Assembly: GCA_021324735.1 (NCBI GenBank) | Contig: JAJPIO010000009.1 | Span: forward strand, 62,001 to 126,000 | Source of the DNA: Bacteroidota bacterium | Lineage (GTDB): Bacteria > Bacteroidota > Ignavibacteria > Palsa-1295 | DNA length: 64,000 bases | Direction of reading: 5' to 3' | Shown: piece by piece, positions 7,972 through 14,343 of the stretch | Layout of the letters: each line of letters starts with the position of its first letter | How positions within the stretch are numbered: the first letter of the stretch is position 1 | Notes under the pieces: generated by a model | What the model saw: only the letters and a program-made list of their open reading frames with translations | What the model was told of the DNA's origin: nothing | Databases searched by the model: none | Made by a program: the position numbers and the translations under genes

Positions 7972-9186
7972 ATGTTCGATTATCTTATCGTCGGGGCTGG
8001 CTATGCCGGCAGTGTATTAGCGGAGCGGCTTGCGAGCCAGCTCGATAAACGCGTACTTATTGTCGATCGCCGCAATCATATTGGGGGCAATGCGTATGAC
8101 TGTTATAATGATGACGGAATTCTAATTCACAAGTACGGTCCGCATATATTTCATACGAACTCCCAGGAAGTATTCGAATATCTTGGGCGGTTCACGGAAT
8201 GGCGGCCCTATGAACATCGGGTGGAAGCGAGCGTGGATGGTCAGCTCGTGCCAATACCGATCAACCTCGACACGATCAATAAGCTCTATGGTCTGAAGCT
8301 CACGGCGTTCGAGCTGGAAGAATTCTTTAAAAAGGTTGCGGTCCATGTCGAGCATGTGAAGACTTCCGAGGATGTGGTCATTAGCAAAGTTGGACAAGAG
8401 TTATACGAAAAGTTTTTTAAGAATTACACGAAGAAGCAGTGGGGTCTCGATCCTTCCGAACTGGACGCCAGCGTGGCAGCGCGAGTGCCTGCACGCACGA
8501 ACCGCGATAATCGCTACTTCACGGATACCTACCAGGCAATGCCACTCCTTGGGTATACGCGCATGTTCGAACGGATGCTCGCACATCCCAACATCAAGAT
8601 AATGCTGCAGACCGACTATCGCGAACTCGAAGGCTTGGTGCCGTACAAAGAGATGATCTACACCGGACCGGTCGACGAATTCTTTGACTACACGTACGGC
8701 AAGTTGCCGTACCGGTCACTCGAGTTCAAACACGAGACTCACAATTCGCCGGTCTTTCAACCGGCTCCGGTTGTGAACTACCCTAACGAGCAGCTTTATA
8801 CTCGAATAACGGAGTTTAAATATCTCACGGGACAAGAGCACCCGAAGACGAGCATCGTTTACGAATTTCCGAAAGGCGATGGCGATCCCTATTATCCGGT
8901 GCCACGCCCCGAGAACCAGGAGATGTATAAGAAGTATAAGGCGCTGGCGGATGCCATGTCCGGTGTGCATTTCGTCGGACGGCTTGCAACGTACCGGTAT
9001 TACAATATGGATCAGGTTGTTGCACAGGCACTGACCGTATTTAAGAAGATCGCCGGTGAAAGGGAAGAAGCGCACACACGGCAGGCAAAGGTCGATAGTG
9101 ATACATTGCAATTAGCACACTCGTTTGCCATGGCGCACAAATTGCGCACGAACGGACACAGTACACAAATTCACAGAGCTTCCTAA
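7972..9186 (+). CDS. glf: UDP-galactopyranose mutase
   Basis: 404 residues, usual length 370-400. The FAD-binding Rossmann motif YLIVGAGYAGSVLAERLA is at residues 4-21, followed by DRRNHIGGNAYD and KYGPHIFHTNS, both diagnostic of Glf. KNYTKKQWGLDPSELDASV and RIPxR-like ARVPARTNRDNRYF follow, and the substrate-binding C-terminal element is FVGRLATYRYYNMDQVVAQAL. The enzyme interconverts UDP-galactopyranose and UDP-galactofuranose using reduced FAD. Its presence means that the organism makes galactofuranose-containing glycans. The about 35-residue C-terminal tail is extra and low complexity. Confidence 0.96.
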   Translation: MFDYLIVGAGYAGSVLAERLASQLDKRVLIVDRRNHIGGNAYDCYNDDGILIHKYGPHIFHTNSQEVFEYLGRFTEWRPYEHRVEASVDGQLVPIPINLDTINKLYGLKLTAFELEEFFKKVAVHVEHVKTSEDVVISKVGQELYEKFFKNYTKKQWGLDPSELDASVAARVPARTNRDNRYFTDTYQAMPLLGYTRMFERMLAHPNIKIMLQTDYRELEGLVPYKEMIYTGPVDEFFDYTYGKLPYRSLEFKHETHNSPVFQPAPVVNYPNEQLYTRITEFKYLTGQEHPKTSIVYEFPKGDGDPYYPVPRPENQEMYKKYKALADAMSGVHFVGRLATYRYYNMDQVVAQALTVFKKIAGEREEAHTRQAKVDSDTLQLAHSFAMAHKLRTNGHSTQIHRAS

Positions 9187-9223
9187 ACACAGTTCATAGA
9201 GGTTTTCTAACCTCCAAAAGAAC

Positions 9224-9279
9224 GGAGAATGGAAAACGGAGAATTGGATAAGACTTCCATTCTCCACTTTCCATTCTCC
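9224..9279. repeat. Long imperfect inverted repeat (about 23-bp arms) between glf and the glycosidase gene
   Basis: The left arm (9224-9247) and right arm (9257-9279) are near-complementary, built from repeated GGAGAATGG-type units, with a 9-base loop. Each arm itself contains two GGAGAA-like units, so several alternative pairings are possible. There is no T-tract, so it is unlikely to be a simple terminator. It could stabilise or process the glf mRNA or be a dispersed palindromic repeat. Confidence 0.65.
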
Positions 9280-9296
9280 ACTCTCTATTCAATACG

Positions 9297-10442
9297 ATGT
9301 TCAAAAGTTTTTTCTTAGCAGGTTTCGAGTGTGCGACGGGCTACAATAGCTCCCGCGAATGGATCGATCAGATCGAAGCAACGCAGCACGATAAATATTT
9401 GGCGGAAGATTACGCGCGCCTGAAGAACGCAGGCATCCATGTCGTGCGCGAAGGTATTCGCTGGCCGCTAATCGATAAGAACGGCTCGTACGATCTTACC
9501 CAACTGCGCGAGGTCATCCGCCATGCCCGCAAGCAGGAGGTCGATATTATCTTCGATCTTTTCCATTATGGTTATCCGAAGGATGTCGATCTGTTCGATC
9601 CGAAGATGGCCGAGCGCTTTGCGGAGTATTGTCATGCGGTTGCGCGGTGCGTCGTCTCGAATTTTGATGGTCCTTTTTATTTCACGCCGGTCAACGAGCC
9701 TTCGTTCTTTGCCTGGGCAGGCGGGGAAGTTGGGTTATTTGCGCCACATCAAAAAGGCCGCGGGCCAGAGCTAAAGTATGCGTTGGTTCGCGCGGCGATC
9801 GCAGGCGCAAACGCGATATGGGATGTTATACCGGAAGCAGAGATCGTCAATGTTGATCCCGTATGCAATGTGGTGCCTGCGACACCAGAGGAACAGGAAG
9901 CAGCCGATCGCTTTAATAATTATGCGGTCTTCGAAAGTTTCGATATGCTGGCCGGGCGGATCAATCCGGAGTTAGGTGGAAGCCAAAAACATCTGGGGAC
10001 GGTCGGCATTAATTACTACTGGAACAACCAGTGGGTGCTGGGCGGCGATACGCTGGCCGAAGACGACGAACGCCGTGTACCACTCCGCGAAATTTTACGT
10101 CGCGTCTACGACCGTTACGAGAGCAACATTTTTATTGGTGAGACGGCACACGCCGGCGAGCGCCGCGCCGATTGGCTTACGTATGCCGCCGGTGAAGTGA
10201 TCTCGCTCATGGAAGAAGATGTGCCGATCCATGGTATTTGCCTCTACCCGATCATTGGTATGCCCGAGTGGCACGCCCGCAACGATTGGACGAACATGGG
10301 CTTGTGGGATCTCAAGGCCGATGACGATGGCGTGCTCATCCGACATTTGCATCAACCAGCGTATGATGCGCTAGTGGAAGCACAATCGCGGGTAGGGAAA
10401 ATTCTAATGACGCAGAGACGAAGTGTGGCGATGGTGCAATAG
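9297..10442 (+). CDS. Glycoside hydrolase-like protein (GH-A clan, GH1-like)
   Basis: 381 residues, no signal peptide. Retaining GH-A clan signatures are visible: acid/base Glu134 in FTPVNEPSFFAW and a nucleophile-like Glu282 in IFIGETAHAG. RxGIRW near residue 50 and YNNQ-like NYYWNNQW near residue 245 also fit a TIM-barrel beta-glycosidase. No family can be fixed from sequence alone. The cytoplasmic location and the position behind glf suggest a role linked to the nucleotide-sugar or glycan pathway rather than scavenging. The last 84 bases are nearly identical to a second copy at 11174-11257. Confidence 0.78.
   Translation: MFKSFFLAGFECATGYNSSREWIDQIEATQHDKYLAEDYARLKNAGIHVVREGIRWPLIDKNGSYDLTQLREVIRHARKQEVDIIFDLFHYGYPKDVDLFDPKMAERFAEYCHAVARCVVSNFDGPFYFTPVNEPSFFAWAGGEVGLFAPHQKGRGPELKYALVRAAIAGANAIWDVIPEAEIVNVDPVCNVVPATPEEQEAADRFNNYAVFESFDMLAGRINPELGGSQKHLGTVGINYYWNNQWVLGGDTLAEDDERRVPLREILRRVYDRYESNIFIGETAHAGERRADWLTYAAGEVISLMEEDVPIHGICLYPIIGMPEWHARNDWTNMGLWDLKADDDGVLIRHLHQPAYDALVEAQSRVGKILMTQRRSVAMVQ
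10359..10442 (+). repeat. Direct repeat copy 1: 3' end of the glycosidase gene
   Basis: 84 bases ending in the TAG of the glycosidase gene recur at 11174-11257 with a single difference (A to G). The spacing between copies is 815 bases. The ORF6N gene lies between them. Confidence 0.9.
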
Positions 10443-10474
10443 ACGTCGTTACGCGCCTGAAACTCGTTGGAATA

Positions 10475-11026
10475 TCAAGCAACATTTTCCTTAGGTGACG
10501 GCTGGAATCCTATCCGGCGGCGTGGTCTCTCTTCTACATTCATAAGTTTCCTGATGGCGTCGAACACAATCTGAAAATGATGGTCATATTTTTTCTCTAG
10601 CGCTTCGAGTTTGTTAGCCAGGTCTTTATGGGCTGAGAGCCACGTCCGCATTTGAACGAATGTGCGCATGATTGCGATATTCACTTCGATGGCACGGTCG
10701 GTACGAAGAATCCCCGAAAGCATGGCTACTCCCTGCTCAGTAAAAGCCATTGGAAGTGCTCCACCAGCATAGCTTTTGGATGGTATCACAGATTGTGATA
10801 CCAGGTTATTAACCTCCTGGTCAGTCAAAACAAACATAAAGTCCAACGGGAAGCGCTTGGCGTTGCGCCGGACGGCCTGCTTCAATGTACGAGTCTCGAC
10901 ACCATACAGAGTAGCAAGGTCAGAATCGAGCAGTATGCGTTCGCCGCGCAAATATTGAATTCGAGAGGCAATGGACTCTTCTCGAAGAAGAATTGCCGTA
11001 AGCTGCTTATTTTGGCGTTTTGACAT
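10475..11026 (-). CDS. ORF6N domain-containing protein
   Basis: 183 residues from ATG 11026 (MSKRQNKQL); an upstream TTG at 11080 would add 18 residues and is less likely. The ORF6N core is clear: IQYLRGERILLDSDLATLYG, VETRTLKQAVRRNAKRFPLD, FMFVLTDQE, then GGALPMAFTEQGVAMLSGIL. The C-terminal part is helical, probably coiled coil (about residues 125-165), and ends in a basic tail. ORF6N is a KilA-N-related DNA-binding domain found in phages and as mobile singletons in bacterial chromosomes. Strand and style differ from the neighbouring glycan genes, and the gene is flanked by a duplicated gene end, so it is probably an acquired insertion. Its biological role is unknown. Confidence 0.85.
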   Translation of the reverse strand: MSKRQNKQLTAILLREESIASRIQYLRGERILLDSDLATLYGVETRTLKQAVRRNAKRFPLDFMFVLTDQEVNNLVSQSVIPSKSYAGGALPMAFTEQGVAMLSGILRTDRAIEVNIAIMRTFVQMRTWLSAHKDLANKLEALEKKYDHHFQIVFDAIRKLMNVEERPRRRIGFQPSPKENVA

Positions 11027-11061
11027 CTTATTCTGCTGAAGCGAGGACAAATTGATAACCA

Positions 11062-11257
11062 AACATGCCGTGGACAGCAAGAATCCCAGCCCGTAAAGAC
11101 TGGATCAACATGGGCCTTTGGGACTTGGAACCCCAACGGCGATGGCACCCTCATCCGCCGCTTGCACCAACCGGCGTATGATGCGCTAGTGGAAGCGCAA
11201 TCGCGGGTAGGGAAAATTCTAATGACGCAGAGACGAAGTGTGGCGATGGTGCAATAG
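11062..11257 (+). pseudogene. Remnant of a second glycosidase copy, frameshifted
   Basis: Reads like the C-terminal 50 residues of the gene at 9297-10442: KDWINMGLWDLEP, then after a one-base shift NGDGTLIRRLHQPAYDAL and on to the same TAG-terminated tail. The upstream part is about 75 percent identical to the intact gene while the last 84 bases are nearly identical. This suggests a diverged tandem paralog whose tail was homogenised, or an insertion with partial duplication. There is no start or complete domain. Confidence 0.75.
11174..11257 (+). repeat. Direct repeat copy 2: duplicated glycosidase 3' end
   Basis: Second copy of the 84-base tail (see 10359-10442), one mismatch, ending in TAG. 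The sequence immediately after the two copies differs. Confidence 0.9.
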
Positions 11258-11343
11258 AGTCATTTGGTTTTGACCTGACTGTTGGGCTTTTTTGTACTAG
11301 CACCCGCGTTCGTGCGTTGTGTTTGTGATGCTTGAATTGTCCA

Positions 11344-13521
11344 ATGAGTAGAATTGCCTCTCTCTTCGCAGCCTGTTTGATGCTCTTCGTGACCAATATT
11401 GGCCAGGGTCAGAATTTTTGGGAGCCAGTCAGTATCCCACAATCGCCTTGGATTAGTCGTAGTGTTGCGGTGGCCCCTAACGGCCATGTGTTTGCTCTTA
11501 GCGATTATTATCCTAAAGAACTTTTTATTTCGACGGACGATGGTATCTCTTGGTATATGGTTAATAATGAGCTTGACCTACGCCTTCCCGGCATTGTACT
11601 CGATCATGAGGGAAGAATGTTCGGAACAACCGATACTACATTCATTTGTTCTTCAGATGAAGGAAAAACGTGGTCTAATTTAAGAGATGGCTCTTTTAGA
11701 GCTCTGACAGTTGGTTTCCATGATGAGCTTTACATGGTTACTGAAACATGGACACAAGGGGATAGTCTTTTGATCTCGAATGATCATGGGAAAACGTGGA
11801 TTGCCAATGCGATTGATACATCACTTCATGGCGTCAGCGCAATTGCTGTCAATGTTGCAGGTGATATTTTCGCTGCTAGTTGGCCGGGCCTATTCCGTTC
11901 GACGGACGGAGGTCAATCATGGATAGAGACGGATTCGGGGATAGAGTATCCATATGTAAAGCAGTTACTCTGTGACAAGCATGGAGAAGTTTTTGCAGGA
12001 AGCTTATATGGGGGCCTGTATTTCTCGACAGATAACGGAGGATCCTGGAGCAATAACCCTTGGCTTGAGGGGACTTATGATCAGGTATCTTTTATTGCAC
12101 TAGATTCTACAGGAAGGATTTATGCTGGAAGCGGCGCTGTATGGCGCTCAGTTAACCATGGAAATACTTGGAATAGCATTGGAGGAGATTTTTCCCCGGA
12201 CCCGATCACAATGGCCATTAGTAAAAGTGGGCATATTTTTGCCGGATCGGGCAACGGTGGTATTTGTCTCTCAACTAATGAAGGAAATTCTTGGAGCCAT
12301 GTGAGCTGGCGAGCAAATTCGCCTTTCCCGGTGACTATAGGACCAAAGGGTGAAGTCCTAATGGGTACAAGCCCCGACGGTCTGGCGATTTCGACCGATG
12401 TCGGGGACAGTTGGATGCATTCCACCATACCTGATGCAAGTGGGGATGGAACCTCTATAGAAGAAGGTGAAATCGCGATTGGATTGAGTGGAAAGATATT
12501 TGTATCAACTTATGAGTTCGTAGGACCCGTACTATATGAATCAAGTGATGTTGGCAAGTCCTGGGTACTTCTCGATCCAGGCTTGCCACGATACGGATAC
12601 TATCCTTGTGTCTTTATCAATAAGGGGATTGTTTATGTAGGCGTTAACGATATCATCGTGCTATCATTGGATTCTGGAGCCAATTGGAAGAAGGCTGATT
12701 CGATAGGAGTTAATTCAATTGCTGGCTTTGCATCAGATTCAGAGGGCAATATTTATGTCGGTGGATCGTATTTATATAGCTACAATTATTTCGGACGCTG
12801 GCTTTCAAGGAATTCAGTCAACATCTTTAAATCATCAGACAGCGGTAAAACATGGCTTCAGGTTGCTTCCAATCTTACAAATGACACGACCGGAGAAATC
12901 TCACGCTTCGGTCTCACAATAGATGATTCTACAAGAACCATATTCGTAGCTACAAACGAAGGTATTTATCGCTCCATAAATGGAAATGGCTGGTTGCGTT
13001 TGGATTCATTGCAAGGGCAAGTCGGCAGAATTATTGTGACTTCGCCCCGACATGTTTTCGCATACAACAGTGAAGGTGTTTTTTATTCGACGGACGATGG
13101 CAACAGTTGGACAGCAATAAATTCTGGACTCAAGGGACTTCCTAGTTGGAATATGTCGATGGCCGTTAATGCAAGTGGCCGTCTTTTTATAGCTACTGAT
13201 AGTGGTCTTTTTAGAAGTGTTAAACTGCTATCAAGTGATAAACAAACCAATTCTATACCCTCATCAGGTTTAATCCGAAACTTTCCGAATCCCTTCGCCC
13301 GAACTACGAGTATCTCCTTCACCCTTCCTTCCTCATCTTACCTCTCTCTCAAACTTTTCGACGCCACCGGCCGCGAAATCTCAACTCTTGTCAGCAGCTA
13401 CTTCGATCAAGGGGAGCATGAGATCAAATTCGATCGCGGCGATCTTCCGGCTGGAGTATATTTCTATCGGCTGGAAGCGAATGGTGAGTCGCAGACCCGC
13501 GCGATGGTCATCGAGCCATGA
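11344..13521 (+). CDS. Secreted BNR/Asp-box repeat protein with T9SS type A sorting domain
   Basis: About 725 residues from ATG 11344 (an in-frame TTG at 11332 is less likely because the signal peptide starts at MSRIASLFAACLMLF). Roughly a dozen Asp-box motifs of the form SxDxGxTW are spaced through the chain, for example SSDEGKTW, SNDHGKTW, RSTDGGQSW, FSTDNGGSW, LSTNEGNSW, KSSDSGKTW and YSTDDGNSW, predicting a sialidase/photosynthesis-stability-type beta-propeller. From about residue 640 there is a T9SS sorting domain: LIRNFPNPFARTTSISFTLP, LKLFDATGREISTL, then DLPAGVYFYRLE. It is likely exported by Sec and then T9SS and surface-attached or released. Codon composition is more AT-rich than the neighbouring genes. 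The ligand is unknown. Confidence 0.88.
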   Translation: MSRIASLFAACLMLFVTNIGQGQNFWEPVSIPQSPWISRSVAVAPNGHVFALSDYYPKELFISTDDGISWYMVNNELDLRLPGIVLDHEGRMFGTTDTTFICSSDEGKTWSNLRDGSFRALTVGFHDELYMVTETWTQGDSLLISNDHGKTWIANAIDTSLHGVSAIAVNVAGDIFAASWPGLFRSTDGGQSWIETDSGIEYPYVKQLLCDKHGEVFAGSLYGGLYFSTDNGGSWSNNPWLEGTYDQVSFIALDSTGRIYAGSGAVWRSVNHGNTWNSIGGDFSPDPITMAISKSGHIFAGSGNGGICLSTNEGNSWSHVSWRANSPFPVTIGPKGEVLMGTSPDGLAISTDVGDSWMHSTIPDASGDGTSIEEGEIAIGLSGKIFVSTYEFVGPVLYESSDVGKSWVLLDPGLPRYGYYPCVFINKGIVYVGVNDIIVLSLDSGANWKKADSIGVNSIAGFASDSEGNIYVGGSYLYSYNYFGRWLSRNSVNIFKSSDSGKTWLQVASNLTNDTTGEISRFGLTIDDSTRTIFVATNEGIYRSINGNGWLRLDSLQGQVGRIIVTSPRHVFAYNSEGVFYSTDDGNSWTAINSGLKGLPSWNMSMAVNASGRLFIATDSGLFRSVKLLSSDKQTNSIPSSGLIRNFPNPFARTTSISFTLPSSSYLSLKLFDATGREISTLVSSYFDQGEHEIKFDRGDLPAGVYFYRLEANGESQTRAMVIEP

Positions 13522-13795
13522 ATTCAAGTGCTCCTGTCAGGTTTTATGCGATTTCCAGTAATATGAAAACCCGGTTTCATGAGAGCCTCCTGGAAAACGC
13601 GTATATTGGTTTTTGAGATGTGACTGTGTTCTCGGCTTTGGAGTCTTTCGCCGGATTCAGGTGCCGCCTACTTCATTCTCACATACAAATCAATCATCGG
13701 AAGACTTCATCCTTTCAATCGATTATCTCGATCGATCACCTGAGAGGATTTGAGCTTTCAATTTTTTGGAACACATTCTAACAGGAGATTGCATC

Positions 13796-14233
13796 ATGAC
13801 ACTTTCACTTGTACCAGGCCCCGGATATTGGGGTGGAACGCAGGTCATTCAAGTCGATCTTACCAAGGATCCCGCATACTCGATGGTTACCGCGGACTGT
13901 AACGGCTACACGGCGGCTCCTGATAGCGGACTCTCAGGTATGGCCGAAGGTCAACTGTGTGTGTGGGTACAAGGGGCCAGTGGGTTCACACAACTCAACG
14001 TTTCGAACATGCCGGCCTCGATCGAGCTTCCGGGCGGAAGTCTGTATTTGGTTGCTCCCTGTGTCAATGACCCGATGACTCCATCCGGCGGCCCTACTAA
14101 AGTCTTTTACGGCATTGCGGATGAGGGAAGCGGCAATTACAACTTCTCCGGGCTGGTTGTTCAAGCTTATGGGCCGCAAGTTACAAGCTCCTCAGCGGTC
14201 GCAATTATGTTAAGTGGTGGCAAGGGCAAGTAA
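13796..14233 (+). CDS. Unknown small protein, 145 aa
   Basis: ATG 13796 is preceded by AGGAG with 8-base spacing (13783-13787), so this start is preferred over an upstream TTG at 13766. Sequence begins MTLSLVPGPGYWGGTQVIQV and is rich in Gly, Ser and Val with regular hydrophobic alternation, suggesting an all-beta fold. Three or four Cys are scattered. No signal peptide and no recognised domain. The clear Shine-Dalgarno site is unusual for this window and suggests strong expression. Confidence 0.7.
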   Translation: MTLSLVPGPGYWGGTQVIQVDLTKDPAYSMVTADCNGYTAAPDSGLSGMAEGQLCVWVQGASGFTQLNVSNMPASIELPGGSLYLVAPCVNDPMTPSGGPTKVFYGIADEGSGNYNFSGLVVQAYGPQVTSSSAVAIMLSGGKGK

Positions 14234-14343
14234 TTACCCCGGCAATGTGAGGCAACGGCTAACGAGGTTTTAAGTCCTTAAAAATTGACTTGTAATTTGT
14301 TTTGGCGTACCCGCATGAGTTAGTGAGACGCCAAACTTTTTTG

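Noticed and set aside
13522-13795. Gene or RNA in the gap before the 13796 gene
   Set aside because: No credible frame and no stable hairpin with T-tract was found; I see only the ribosome site of the next gene.
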